Positions 42,421 to 53,601 of a stretch of DNA of 64,000 nt are shown piece by piece. The notes under the pieces were generated by a model that did not search any database, had not been told where the DNA came from, and saw nothing but the letters and a program-made list of their open reading frames with translations. Every line of letters begins with the position of its first letter. Within the stretch, counting starts at the first letter, position 1. Origin of the DNA: Craspedostauros australis (lineage: Eukaryota; Bacillariophyta; Bacillariophyceae; Mastogloiales; Achnanthaceae); assembly GCA_026770025.1 (NCBI GenBank), contig JAMXDE010000005.1, positions 1,922,001 through 1,986,000 on the forward strand, in the 5' to 3' direction. The translations under genes were made by a program, and so were the position numbers.

Positions 42421-43023
42421 ATGCCACCACTCTCGCACCAGTACGATGAATGCATCGAGCTCACCCTGTCACCGACCGCGGGCTCCAAGATCTACGATGG
42501 CATCGTGGCGGAGCACTACATGCGGCTCCATCGCAGCGATTCCACCGAAGAACAGCAGCACCTCCAAAAGGATGTGAAGTTCCCGCGACGCAGCAGAAAG
42601 ACAGTGCGATGGAGCGATGCTCCGGCCGCAGTCGCAGTCATACCGCACAGAGGCGACTACACCTTCGAGCAACGGCAGCAGATATGGAACTCCACACGCG
42701 AGCTGCATGCCCTGAGGCAGGAGCATCTCCAGATCGTCCAGCTCTTGAACGTCTCCACGTTCCTCGTGCCCGCAGGAACCTGCACCAGAGGCCTTGACAC
42801 GTTGACCCAGAGCGCGAGAACTCGGCGACGACAGTGCAAGGAGGCGGCTAAAAAGGCAGTGTTTGATGAACAGGAGAGCCAAAAATGCTCTGGGCTCCGA
42901 GATGTCCGACGCATCGCCGAGCTGTACTCTAAGTCAACCAGCAAGTGCTCGCAAACGGCTCTGTTCGTGGCTCTGGCCGATCACAACGAGGCCAGGGCGA
43001 TCCATGGCCGCAGGCTCCAATGA
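42421..43023 (+). CDS. Diatom VRW/IP-box protein
   Basis: 200 residues from ATG 42421. An earlier ATG at 42118 is in frame but lies in the A/C-rich leader. The conserved box is RKTVRWSDAPAAVAVIPHRG, then YTFEQRQQIWNSTRELHALR and a further helix (EHLQIVQLLNV). A Lys/Arg-rich helical region follows (SARTRRRQCKEAAKKAVF), and another (GLRDVRRIAELYSKSTSK) that ends near FVALADHNEARAIH. This arrangement, a V-R-W strand, Val-x-x-Ile-Pro, then W/Y and a helix rich in Arg, is common in diatom proteins of unknown role. KTVRW matches the RVxF consensus in its Trp form. Confidence 0.78.
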   Translation: MPPLSHQYDECIELTLSPTAGSKIYDGIVAEHYMRLHRSDSTEEQQHLQKDVKFPRRSRKTVRWSDAPAAVAVIPHRGDYTFEQRQQIWNSTRELHALRQEHLQIVQLLNVSTFLVPAGTCTRGLDTLTQSARTRRRQCKEAAKKAVFDEQESQKCSGLRDVRRIAELYSKSTSKCSQTALFVALADHNEARAIHGRRLQ

Positions 43024-44022
43024 CGATAGTCAACATCGACATGAACATCATCGTTACCCTTGTCATGCCTACGAGTGTGATACCTATGGTCATCATCATC
43101 GCCACCGCTGCCACCCTCCCCAACCACCTGCTGAACATGTCGCTTGGAGGCAGGGAGCGCAGTCGGCGTCTGGAATATAATAAATCATAGCCTACTCTAA
43201 TTCTACGCACAGAGAGTCCCAAAGAATCCGTCGTCGGAACCATCAGATCCATCGCAAAGAAATTTCTTGTCGATTTTGAATGTTTGTTGTTCGCTTCTTC
43301 GCCTCTTTGCAACTTTGCTTGTTGTTGGTTTTCCCGCCGAAACGGTGAATGAAAAACTCAATCATGGCCTAGATTAATGTTGGTAGTCTGCGTTGGTGGC
43401 AAAATGGAAGCAAGTACTTACAAAACGTTTTGATTTCTTGGAACATTCGTTGACTCGGAGGACTAATCGAGTAAGCGGTGAACGGTAACCACAACACACA
43501 CCAACAGGCAGCCGAAACAACCAATCCACGGCAACAAACAACGAGCAAACTCGCGCCAACCAGCCAACAATCAATCAGACCAACAACAACAGCAACAACA
43601 ACCGCCCAAGCCAACAACTCCTTTGACGACACCTCCACCGACAGCCTCACAAACAGAGCTGTTGCATCAAAAACGAAGCAAGAGCATCCCGCAAGCATCA
43701 TCCTGTGAACGTTCAACCCAAACGAACTTCTCACTTTGCCCTAGGTAAGCATGCAGGTGGCTTCCAAGAGACAGGTGTTCTGTTGATGGGTGTGGGTGCA
43801 TCGAGTTGAGTTGAGTTGAATTGAGTTGAGTTGAATTGAATTGAATTGAAATGTCTGCAGTAAACCGACATGAGAACAACCAATGGACGCACGAAGTCAA
43901 CCAAGACCAGATCTCTCACACCACATCACTTGCTGCGCCCAACCTTTCCTTCGCACCACTCCGTCACCTCTACTCGACGAGCAGTCGGAAGATTTTAACA
44001 CCACAACAACACTCATAGCATC
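43024..44022. other. Intergenic region with probable 5'-UTR exon and intron of the uS10 gene
   Basis: A C/A-rich stretch (about 43480-43720, CCAACAACAACAGCAACAAC) resembles other leaders in this window. It is followed by CCTAG/GTAAGC at 43741-43750, a good donor. TCATAG at 44013-44018, four bases before the start codon, is a candidate acceptor. The upstream ATG triplets in between would then be spliced out. Confidence 0.4.
43803..43850. repeat. Pentanucleotide repeat GAGTT/GAATT
   Basis: About nine tandem TTGAG or TTGAA units, inside the candidate 5'-UTR intron. Confidence 0.9.
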
Positions 44023-44391
44023 ATGTCTGCCTACCCACCAAAGAAGGACGCCGCCGGCGCCGCCCCAACCGATGAGGTTGTCCATCGCATCCGCATCACC
44101 CTGACGTCCCGCAACGTCAAGAACGTGGAGAAGGTCTGCGCCGACCTCAAGAAGGCCGCCCTCGACCAGAACCTCCACGTGAGCGGGCCAGTCCGCCTCC
44201 CAACCAAGATCCTCCGCATCACCACCCGTAAGGCACCAAGTGGAGAGGGTACCAACACCTGGGACCGCTTCGAGATGCGCATCCACAAGCGACTCATCGA
44301 CCTGCACGCACCTTCTGATGTCGTCAAGCAGATCACATCCATCTCCATCGAGCCAGGTGTCGAGGTCGATGTCACCATCAACGACCGCTAA
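44023..44391 (+). CDS. RPS20: 40S ribosomal protein uS10 (RPS20)
   Basis: 122 residues, the usual length for eukaryotic uS10. The protein sits in the head of the small subunit. The core follows the family throughout: [20 protein letters not shown], then [60 protein letters not shown], and a last strand ([16 protein letters not shown]). The loop [18 protein letters not shown] is the conserved rRNA-binding extension. Only the short N-terminal tail varies. G/C-rich third positions fit high expression. The start codon lies in CATCATGTC at 44023. Confidence 0.98.
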   Translation: MSAYPPKKDAAGAAPTDEVVHRIRITLTSRNVKNVEKVCADLKKAALDQNLHVSGPVRLPTKILRITTRKAPSGEGTNTWDRFEMRIHKRLIDLHAPSDVVKQITSISIEPGVEVDVTINDR

Positions 44392-45071
44392 ACTGGATGT
44401 GCGGTACGGTTGGAGGCAAGCAAACAAGCAAATGTCGCACTCCGTAACAAATCCAATCATAGAGCCAATAGTTGATTGACCACCAAAGTATAATACCTTT
44501 CATTGTCCCAAAGAGCATGGACTGCTTTGCGTGTACGCGTGTTGCTGGTTGTGCTGGCCGTAACTCAAAGGATGCTCGTTGGATGGAGTTCTCCAGTACC
44601 ATGGAGCACAGCTTATGGCGTGTTACCTGCAGCAAGCACAGGAGACATGAAGCCAACTAGATAATTCTACTCTCCAGCGAGGTCTATTGCAGACTGCCGT
44701 TTGCCTTGGATCAAATTTGCCTTTATCATCTTTGTTTTGTTTATTCGTTTATTCGTTTGTTTCCACTCATGTGTAACTTTAGCTTCGTCTTCACCTCCAT
44801 CTCGTCCAAGCGCCTTATCGTTGATGTTCGATGCGCTGCTGGTGTCCAAGGATGACCCTGCATTTAGTATGGATCGAATCGGTGCCGCTCTCCTCATCAT
44901 TGAATGTTCTGCGAGTCGTCTGCATAAAGCGCGCGTGCAGTATCAACATAAAGACCAGCACCGGCGATCCAGCGCCAAACCGACACCCACGATAACATCA
45001 TCATCATCATCATCGTCGTCCTCGTCGTTGTCCATCATCCTTCTCAAACAGAGGTTGCCCTGTGATGACGT
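44392..45071. other. Convergent 3' spacer
   Basis: 680 bases between the uS10 and Tudor-SN stop codons. It contains an ATC/GTC trinucleotide run (about 44997-45030). One 124-residue frame (44701-45075) is mostly Ser repeats and is not believed. Confidence 0.45.
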
Positions 45072-48000
45072 TTAAGCGAAGTCATCATCGTCATCGCCGA
45101 CATCTCCGTAACGCCACATTCCGGAACGAGACTTGCGTGCAACCTCCTTGGCGACCTCCAAGGACGCGGCCAGCTTCAGGACGTTGGAACCGTCCACCAT
45201 GTTGGCTGCCATTTTCTGGGCCACGACCGGCTTCGCGACGATGGCCAGGCCAGAGCTGACGAGCTCCTCGTTGATGGATTCACCGGACGCGGAGAGCAGG
45301 TTGATCGCCATCTTGCCGTTCTCGTCGACGCCATGGATCTTCGCGGCGAGGTCCTTGCCCCAGCACAGGCCCTGGAACTTTCTGGCGGCCTCGACGCCTT
45401 CATCGCTGCTGAGAGGACGCGTGGTCACCAAGGCGAGGACGGCCTCCTTTGCGACGGGTGGGATTCGGTCGGTTCCCAAACTCACGTCGAGGGGACGGAG
45501 GTGGCTGGAGAGCGGCACGGTGGCGAGGTTGCCGTGATCGAGGAAGAGGACGGTGACCTTGAAGCCCTTCTTCTCGACGATCTTGGCTCTGTACCAGCTC
45601 TTGCCACTTCCATCATCGAACAGGGCAGCGACGACCTTGCCGTTCTTGACGTCGCACGGTGCGCCTTTGGTTCCATTGTTCGAGGTGAAGAGCTTCATGC
45701 TCTCATCGATCACCTTGACGGCGTCATCATTGGCGGTGTGGAAGAAGAAATGGCTGCCGCTTCGAATCTCGCTGACACGAATCGATGCAATCTGATCCGT
45801 GTACTTCTCCGGAGCTTTCACCTGCTTTGTTTGCGTTGGTCGCGCGACCGACCAGAGGCCAATCTTGCTCTGCTGTGCCACGGTCTGCGCATCGACAAGT
45901 TGCTTTGGCACCTCTCCGTATTCCAGCTTCTTCTGATCGACGGTTCCGAGTCCAGCACCGACGATTTCGAGGCCGTAGTCGCGTCGTTGCCCGCCCTGCC
46001 CGACGAAGAGGGTGCCGGTGATCACACCGCCCATGGTCACGTCTTTGCACATAATCTCGACGGATCGTTGGTGGACTGTCAGGCGTGCGTGGCGCTTCGA
46101 GGCGTCGCCGAATGGCTCGGCCACCTTGCCTTGGCGAGCACCTGGATTGGGGGATGGCTGAGGGCAGCGGATGTAGTTTGGCGCGAAGACGATGTGGCAG
46201 TTCTCCGATGGGACGAGCATCTTGAATCGCGCTCCGCTGAAGCAGTACTCGACGATGGCCTTGATGGTCTTGGCTCTCACCAACGATCCGGAGTAGGCCT
46301 TGGCCTTGCGCGGTTCTGTCAGATCGTTGATGGCTCCGCGCTTGTACTCCTTCTCGGAATGCACGCCCTTCTTTGCCGAGCTGGCTGCGGCTTCCGCTGC
46401 TCTCAGATCGTCGTAGCGTGGCGATTTCTCATCGTCATCTCTGTGGCGCTGGGTGGTGGCAAGACCTTCGGCCACGAGCACCTCCCCGACGTCCGGCTTC
46501 TGCTTCGTGGAGACGGTACCGAATTGACGTCGTTCCGAGGTTTCGCCCAGCGGGATGTCACGCTCGTAATGTATCTGAACCTTGCATGGCTTTCCGACGG
46601 TCATCACGCGGAGCCTGTCCTTGCATTCGTGGCAGTACGTTTCGTCAGAACGTCCGATGCGCTCGTTACCAAGACGCGGTGCCCTGACGGATGCCAACGA
46701 AACCTTCTTCAGCACAGCCTCGGAATCGTACGCGACGCCGCTTGGCAGGATCGAGAGCGTGTCCCCAGTGAGCACCTCCACGACGGTTCCGATGATCTCG
46801 GAAGCGCCAGACAGCGTTGGTGGTGCGTACGAGTGCCAGATCTTTGTGTTGGTGCGCTTGGCGCCGTTCTCGGCGATTCGCAGAGCAGGCACGTCATGCG
46901 GCTTCATGAGTCTGACGCTCCAGTCGGACATTTTCGCAAGGCCGCCCTTGAGAAGCTCGACCGAGATGTTGCCCTTGGGATGGTGGACGGTTCCGATGGC
47001 GCAGATGCCTGCCTTGTCGGTGCCGCACAGGCTGATCTCAAGCTCTCGCTGCAGCAGTCGGAGCTCCACAAACTGTCTGGCCTCCTCAGCGAATGGCTCC
47101 GGCGGGACCGGTGGGTCGCTGCGCTGGTTGCCGATTCGTGGAGCCGAAATTCCCGCAAGCAGCATGGTGAAGGATCCGAACTGGAGATCGCCCATGGCAG
47201 GGTCCGTCACCTGACACCGCAATCGACTTCCGTCGAAGATGTACTCGATGACGCACTTGATCTTGCCCTGCGCGCCGAGCTTTTGCGACAGCTGCACGAG
47301 GCTGAGCGTTTGGAAGTCTTCGCCGGCATTCTTTAGCGTACGGATGAGCGGTTGATCGCTGTGGATGCCTATCTGGTCCTTCTTGGCATCCTCGTATGCC
47401 TTGAGAAGCGCAGCTTGGTACTCGTCCATCTCGGCGTCGGCGTCCTCCGAAGTCTTGGACTCCGCCTGTCCGTACTGGATGGATTTGGGCGTTGCGTTTC
47501 CGTTGCGAACGACCTGCACGGCGACGTTGGCCGGTGGCTCCGTCGATCCGGCAGGCGCAAAGAAGAGCAACCCGTAGACACGATCACCTGCGGATGCACC
47601 CTGCTTGCGGGTTTCGAAGTTCACCATCTTGCCAACCAAAAGCTTGCGAAGTCCCTCTCTCGCCATGAAGGCACCTGGCTCGTCGATGTTGGCGTTGGCC
47701 TTTGATGCCATTCTGCGTGATGCGTGCGTTCGTGCGTGCGTTGGCAGAGTAGAGTTGTTAGTTCGTTTGCAACAATACAATCACAATCACCATTGTTATC
47801 GTCGTGATCGTCGACATAATCAGTGTCATGGTCGTTGCCGAAACAGATGGTGGGCGTCAGTGTTGAAGTGTGAGGTACAGCAATGCGTATTGGCATACTG
47901 CGACAACTGCCGCACAATAGATCAGCAAGCCGCATGCAACAAGATACATTGCATGGCATGGCATGGACTTGCGCATGCCATTGTCGCAGCATCCTCCTGA

Positions 48001-48411
48001 AGCTCCTCCCTGCAACATGCAACACATGCAACATGCAACAACCTCCCCACATGTTGCAGACGTCAACAATCGACAAAAATCAACACGCTTCGGCGCGGAT
48101 CTTTGGATGAAGATATTTTTGACCAATCCGATCTTTGCATTTTCGTATTCAACGTCGTGCTTGCTTGAATACGAAATTGTGGCTTGCAATAGGCTTTTTG
48201 CGAAAACCAACAAAACGGCAACAACCACCGTTCTTGCTCACCTTGGCGCGGTGATGGACTCGAGGGTGAAGACGACCTCCGGTGCTTTTCCGTTGCCTGC
48301 CGTGGACTTGCCAAGCAGGATGACGGTGTCGCCGCTGAGGACGTTCTTCACGAGGGCGGTTCCCCTTGCGGGGAGGATGGTTGGTCGGGTGGCTACGGCT
48401 GGGTTGGACAT
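45072..48411 (-). CDS. SND1: Tudor staphylococcal nuclease (Tudor-SN/SND1), two exons
   Basis: Exon 1 is 48242-48411 and exon 2 is 45072-47712, giving 936 residues, as expected for Tudor-SN. The 529-base intron (GTGAGC…CGCAG) splits the first nuclease-like domain. Splicing joins VFTLESITAP-R to MASKANANIDEPGAFMAREG, matching the family's first domain (GDT…TLxxITAPR…DEPxAxxAREFLRK). Four SN-like domains follow (for instance YIFDGSRLRCQV, LTGDTLSILP, YCFSGARFKMLV). The Tudor domain is at about 735-800 (GAPCDVKNGKVVAALFDDGS … WYRAKIVEKKGFKVTVLFLD). A C-terminal partial SN fold ends in an Asp-rich tail. Tudor-SN acts in mRNA decay, splicing and stress granules and degrades edited RNA. An exon 2-only reading would lose the first 57 residues. 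Confidence 0.95.
47713..48241 (-). other. Intron of the Tudor-SN gene
   Basis: On the minus strand it starts GTGAGC and ends CGCAG, phase 2 (AG/A gives Arg). The join restores the conserved ITAPR element of the first SN domain. Confidence 0.85.
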
Positions 48412-49437
48412 GGTCTCCTTGTCTTGCTGATGGCGTTGCGGTGCTGGTGCTGGTGCTGGTGGCGTTGATGGTGGCTGTGTGGCGTTGATGTGTGTCTGTT
48501 CGTGTTGATGACCCGATTGTGCGGACGACAGCGCAAGTTTTGGTGCAAAGGATGTGAGGTGGGTGAGGTGGCGAGAGAGACGTCCGGACGGCGAGATGGC
48601 GAGACGGCGGTCTGCGGATCCACAAAGACCGCCAATTTTCGTGATGACGGTTCGCGAATGCCGATGATCTTGGATGACGTCAAACGGTATTGGATACAGC
48701 GTGACTGAAAGGGACATCGCACGGAGTTTTCCTGGTCGTACATTCTGTCTGGGAGGCACAGAGACATTTCTCCACTGATTTGTCGAATGCACGGTGAATA
48801 CGGCTCGCCGGGGAAATAGGCCGTCGGGATCATCCGAAGCCTTATGCAAACCATGAGTAAACAAGACGTAAACAGGGATTCTGACCGTGGTTTGGTTGCC
48901 ACGGACGAGAAATTTGGAAGGTCTTTCGGAGTGTTGTTGTGACAAAGAGTTTCGAGGCATTTCGCAACATCGCAATGCCACGCGACGACATTCTCATCCG
49001 TGTCCGCCATCACAAAACCAGAGAGCTGACAGAAACAAGAAACGCAACTGCTTTTCCGAGCAAAGACGCGAGAGAGAGACAAACCACCATTGCGCATTTG
49101 ACATCACACCAGAAGTACGTGAACAGCGAGGCACAAGAAACAAAGCACAAAGTCGCACAGAACAACGGAATAGAGCAGAACCCAACACACCGCAACATAC
49201 CTCAACACAACGCAACACAACGCAATACAACACTCGCGTGAGACAACCAACCGAACGCAAACTAATCATAAAACCGAAAGACCAAGAAGTGCGCAACACT
49301 CTCCCAACTTGTCCCACATCAACCCATCCGAATCCAACTCCAAACAACCCCACACAACTCCACGAGTACACAACTCTACACCGCTCAACGCAACACCGCT
49401 CAAGCCCAACTCGAACTTCAGCTCAGCGCCATTCACG
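48412..49437. other. Divergent promoter region
   Basis: Leaders of Tudor-SN (minus strand) and of the TPR-like gene (plus strand). The right part has CAACACAACGCAACACAACG repeats (about 49190-49240). No gene seen. Confidence 0.5.
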
Positions 49438-50517
49438 ATGAACCACATCGCTTCCGTCCAAATCCCACAACAATCATTCTCTCACTTTCCTCACTTTCCA
49501 AACTTTGAACAACAGCATCAACAACATCAACAAGCTCAACAAGGAATGATGGCAACTCACATAGCAATGCAGCATCAGCAGCAGACCCACCAACAGGTGC
49601 ACCATCCACGACACATGGCGCCACACTCTCCCTCATCTACGGATGAGAGGCTGCACGCCGCAAGGGAGATGCTGCGTCTGGGAACCGAGACCAGCGACAT
49701 CAACAACGCCGAAATTGTCCTCTACAAGGCCTGTGAGGTCCTCGAGAACTGGGCCGACGACTTCGAAGAACAGCAAGCGCAGCGGCACACCTCCGAGGCA
49801 TCTGCATCCTCCACCAACCATCGCCACCAGCAGCACCAGCACCAACAACATCACTTTGCACCAGCATCGCCAGCAGCAGCACCACCAGCAATGGTCAACG
49901 GCCATTTGGCGCAGGAGCCAGATCAGCAGGACATCGCCGAAAACCCTTTCTGCGTCATGCTCGCCCAGGCCAAGCACCGTTTGGCGCAGGTCTGCCTGCT
50001 GAGAGGGAATCTCGAGGTGGCCTGCAGACTGTTCCTCCAGGTCCTGCTTCATGATCCAGACACGTTGTCGCCGGCGGCTCTCGCCATGGCATGGTACGAC
50101 GTGGGCCTTATCTACATCACCTATGGCAAGGTGGAACATGCGCAGGCAGCACTCAAGCAGGCCTTGGTGTTGTTGTACTCGCAAGCCACCGCCAACAATA
50201 GCGGCGGCAACAACGACAGCAACAGCATGGACACCGACACCGCAACAGCAGCGCCGCACGGACACGTCGACGAGACGATGCAATTCTTCATCCAGCAGGC
50301 CATCAAGCAGACCACCTCGATGCAGCACGGCATTCCGCCATTCCATCTCGGCACCAACAACCTGCCGTGGAGCGTGCAGTTCACAATGACAACGTACAGC
50401 TACGACGACCCAACGACGGAGCAGCAGGCGGGCGACTCCCGATCGCCGCAGGACTTTATCCTCGAGGAGACGCAGCGATTGCTCGATCCCTCCGTGCACC
50501 ATGCGGCAGCGGCATAA
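49438..50517 (+). CDS. TPR-like protein with Gln/His-rich N-terminus
   Basis: 359 residues from ATG 49438. The frame is open from 49309, but that part is leader-like. Residues 1-60 are Gln/His-rich (FEQQHQQHQQAQQG). Helical repeats of the tetratricopeptide type follow: DERLHAAREMLRLGTETSDI, NNAEIVLYKACEVLENWADD, FCVMLAQAKHRLAQVCLLRG and LAMAWYDVGLIYITYGKVEH with AQAALKQALVLLY. These show the A-x-x-x-L-x-x-L and G-x-x-x-x-A spacings of TPRs. Gln/His and Asn runs interrupt the repeats. TPR proteins bind partner peptides, and no partner is suggested by the neighbours. Confidence 0.7.
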   Translation: MNHIASVQIPQQSFSHFPHFPNFEQQHQQHQQAQQGMMATHIAMQHQQQTHQQVHHPRHMAPHSPSSTDERLHAAREMLRLGTETSDINNAEIVLYKACEVLENWADDFEEQQAQRHTSEASASSTNHRHQQHQHQQHHFAPASPAAAPPAMVNGHLAQEPDQQDIAENPFCVMLAQAKHRLAQVCLLRGNLEVACRLFLQVLLHDPDTLSPAALAMAWYDVGLIYITYGKVEHAQAALKQALVLLYSQATANNSGGNNDSNSMDTDTATAAPHGHVDETMQFFIQQAIKQTTSMQHGIPPFHLGTNNLPWSVQFTMTTYSYDDPTTEQQAGDSRSPQDFILEETQRLLDPSVHHAAAA

Positions 50518-51360
50518 GATGTCATCGCAGCGAGCGATGCCTCCGCGGCCGACATATCCGCAACATGGCGCAATGTCAGGGCGGGGACATAAATCGAGCA
50601 TGTACCTCAGAGGGACAAGCAGACAAACCAAAATCGCGAGCATGTCCATCCACGCCATACTCTAGAGGACAACAGGGGGAACACAAAACAGAAACGACAG
50701 ATCGAATCGAAACATCGCAATTAAATGAATTAACCAAGAAGTCTTGTACTTTAGATGCAGAACCAAACCACTCAATGATTGTGACTTGGTTTCGGGAGAC
50801 TCTGCGGCACGATGCCGTCTGCATGGAACAGCCACCATCGAGTGTTGCGTCGAAGGGAGTTGATCAACACACGACATCTTGCGCTCCGTTGGTATGCACC
50901 GGACGAGTAGCTCGGAGTACTGTCGCCATCATACAAGTATGTCCGCGCAGTGCTTTACGGTGCTGTGCGACAACTACGGACTCGGACGCCCGAGCATTCA
51001 AGACTACGGCACGGACCTTGGGATCGAAAATGGCATGTCGTATCCTATCGCATCCTTGCTTCCGACAAACAAAAAGTACTCTACTCCGATAAAGTGCATG
51101 GTGCGACACCCAATACTCGAACAAGTCATCAAAAGAAACATGAATTAAATCTGCAGGTTTACAAGTATTCGTGCGTATCGAACCATTCTTGCTGCAGTGT
51201 TCCTCTCTAATCGTAGAGAGATACATATGCGTCGAGTACCATCCGACTGTTGGTGGCACGAATGGTGACTGATGGCATCGTTGACGCACCATACGCGCTC
51301 GTGGTTTCGCTGGAGTGAGAATGGCACAGAACCTATGCGGAGGCTTGCCTCGTTGTGACC
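50518..51360. other. Convergent 3' intergenic region
   Basis: 840 bases without a supported gene. I see nothing else in it beyond a few GAGTACT-type motifs. Confidence 0.4.
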
Positions 51361-52437
51361 TCAGTCAGCAGCGCCCCCGCCATCGCGACTCCACCACAGG
51401 GGATCGTCGACGCTGCGGGATGCCCAGTCTTCATTCAACGAGGCAAAGTCGACGGACACATCATCTCGATCATTGTGCACCACGCGGAATGAGAACCATC
51501 GCACCGGCGAATGGGTGGGCATGTTGCCGTTGCTCGTGTCTCCACGATGGCCGTTGCGGGTCGTGGCCTGGTTGCCACCCAGCAACGCTTCTTCCATGGT
51601 GCTGTCGCGCGGCGCTCCCGGTGGCTTGTTCCACCACCACGGCCGTTGATTCATGCTTTGGGCGTTGCCGATGTTCATGGAAGTTGCCTCCGCCTCGATG
51701 TAGTATTCGTAATCCAGCACCAGATACTTGTGAATCAAGGCCCACCGGATGCATTCCCAAACCGCGAGCCCTGCGAATATGAGCAGAAGGACAAAGCGTT
51801 TGGGCGTGTGGTTGTCGAAGGGATTGGTCGGGTGCGTGCCAGCCTTGACGAAGACCATGTTGACCAGATGCGAAAGGCTCCTGTAGAGGCGCCGGCGCGG
51901 AACAAACCACGCCACCAGCGTCATGAGGAGATACGCGGAGGCCGTGAACAAGCTGATGTAGCCCGATGCCATCCAGCCGCACTTGGAGTGGGTCACCGCC
52001 GTGATGAATCGCAGGAGGAGCAGCCCGCACCAGGTGCAGAGCAGGACGATGTGCACCTGATCCTTCGGGTTGAGAATGAAATGGCACGAGAGGACCGTCG
52101 TGGCGAGGATGGCATCAATGATGTGCAGCGCAAGAAGGAAACGGCGGAACCGCTTCAATCCCAGCGGGTACGGATCCTCGTCTTGCTCCTCCTCCGGTCG
52201 TGCTCGTTGCTGTTGCCACGCATTCGCCGCCGCGGGGTTGGACGTGACGCCACCGCCGCGTGCTGGGTTGGTGGCCGCTGCAGCCGCTGCGGACGACGAC
52301 GCTCCGTTCATCCCGAACGCTGCTCTCGTCCATGCAGGCTCTCCGTCATCGTCCGTCCCGCCTTGCGATGCCTGTGCCGCCGAGTTGGCTTGCTCCAACG
52401 AAGCAGCATCCCACGGATTGTCGTCGTCGGCTGCCAT
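51361..52437 (-). CDS. Multi-span membrane protein of unknown function
   Basis: 358 residues from the Met of MAADDDNPWDA. The first 110 residues are Ala/Gly/Asp-rich and disordered. About five hydrophobic segments follow: FLLALHIIDAILATTVLSCH, VHIVLLCTWCGLLLLRFITA, ASGYISLFTASAYLLMTLVA (ending at WFVPRRRLYRSL), and FVLLLIFAGLAVWECIRWAL. The basic RRRLYR after the third segment suggests a cytosolic loop. A Trp-rich patch (RPWWWNKPPG) and a soluble tail end the protein, with aromatic motif LVLDYEYYIEAE after the last helix. I recognise no transporter or receptor family. The gene diverges from the surface-protein gene at 53602. Confidence 0.75.
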   Translation of the reverse strand: MAADDDNPWDAASLEQANSAAQASQGGTDDDGEPAWTRAAFGMNGASSSAAAAAATNPARGGGVTSNPAAANAWQQQRARPEEEQDEDPYPLGLKRFRRFLLALHIIDAILATTVLSCHFILNPKDQVHIVLLCTWCGLLLLRFITAVTHSKCGWMASGYISLFTASAYLLMTLVAWFVPRRRLYRSLSHLVNMVFVKAGTHPTNPFDNHTPKRFVLLLIFAGLAVWECIRWALIHKYLVLDYEYYIEAEATSMNIGNAQSMNQRPWWWNKPPGAPRDSTMEEALLGGNQATTRNGHRGDTSNGNMPTHSPVRWFSFRVVHNDRDDVSVDFASLNEDWASRSVDDPLWWSRDGGGAAD

Positions 52438-53601
52438 GGTTCCTTTCTTGTCGTTGCTGTGTTTGTTCGTGCAATTGGCTTGTGCGTATCCTTTTGGTGA
52501 TCTTCGTGGTGATCTTTTTGGCCGTGGGTTCATGCGAAGCTGATGCTCCGGTCGTCCCACAACAGCGCCTTCAAGGGAGGGACTGCGACTGCGACTGCGA
52601 TTGCGATTATGGCTGCGATTATGGCTGGCACTCGATTGCTTGCGATGCACCAAATGATGCTGTCTGCATACAACTTCGCTTGTGCTTCTCTCTCTTTCTT
52701 TCTCTCTAGTGAAATCGTATGACACTTGCGTCCCTTCGATGTCACTCGTGCAAGTAAGAGTACGAGTACGTGTAGATCCTTATGGATCCGTTGCGTTGCT
52801 GCTTCGAGACAGTTCTCTTCTGCGCTGTGCTGCTTTGGTTGTGCCTTCTTGCTGTAGCTGCAGCTGTTGTTGTTGTTGTGACTGTTCCTCGAACGTGTCT
52901 CGTTGCAGCTCGCGATTCTTTCTTGTTCGTGTTTCGTTCGGTGTCACACGAAAAAGAGATTGGGGTTTGCGGTGATTGAAGAGATAGTATTATCGAAAGA
53001 TGGGAGTTGTTCGTGTTTGATTCCTCCATTGAGTCATGTTCAAATGGGCCGAATTGCTCAGACATGGATCATGTTGCGAACACGAGCTCTGTATCGACGG
53101 ACACGATAGTTCGATTATGATGGGTGGAGTTCTCATATCCGTCCCAGAAAGCAGCTTGGGCACACCATCACTGTTTGATTTCTGCTCTCAGGGGTGATTA
53201 CGAACTGCCTGACAGTACGTTCTGCGCATCTGCCTGTTCGCGGCACGAGGAATCCAAATCAACAACGATAGTTGCGGCAAGTTCCGGCGCGACATCACGG
53301 GTTGTTGGTCGGATGCGGAAGCGATTGCCACTTTCTCACCCACTTTCTCACCCACTCTCTCTGTCTCTCTGTTGTTGTTGGTGAAAGGTCTGCAGCCAGA
53401 GTTGGCAGAAGCGCACACTTCCCGTTCGCACGACCGAACCACCATGAACTCGCACACCTCCTACACCGACACCAACTCACTGATCCTCACCATCACACGA
53501 GTATAGTCAACGTTGGCTCCGCAATCCACCACTACCGGTGCACTCTATTCCTATCTGCCCCTTCCATCGTCCCAGCATCGCTTCCATCGTCCTGATCCAC
53601 G
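52438..53601. other. Divergent promoter region
   Basis: 1.16 kb between two start codons. It has a GACTGCGACTGCGATTGCGA repeat (52580-52625), a CTTTCTCACC direct repeat (53331-53352) and a TACTCGTA octamer on the reverse strand (52761-52768). No gene seen. Confidence 0.45.

Noticed and set aside
44701..45075. 124-codon frame starting with a hydrophobic, signal-like stretch
   Set aside because: Half of it is Ser repeats from an ATC/TCG microsatellite, and it lies in the 3' spacer between two converging genes.
45333..47336. 667-codon open frame on the plus strand
   Set aside because: It is antisense to Tudor-SN exon 2, whose product is unmistakable. Long antisense frames come from the G/C-rich codon pattern.
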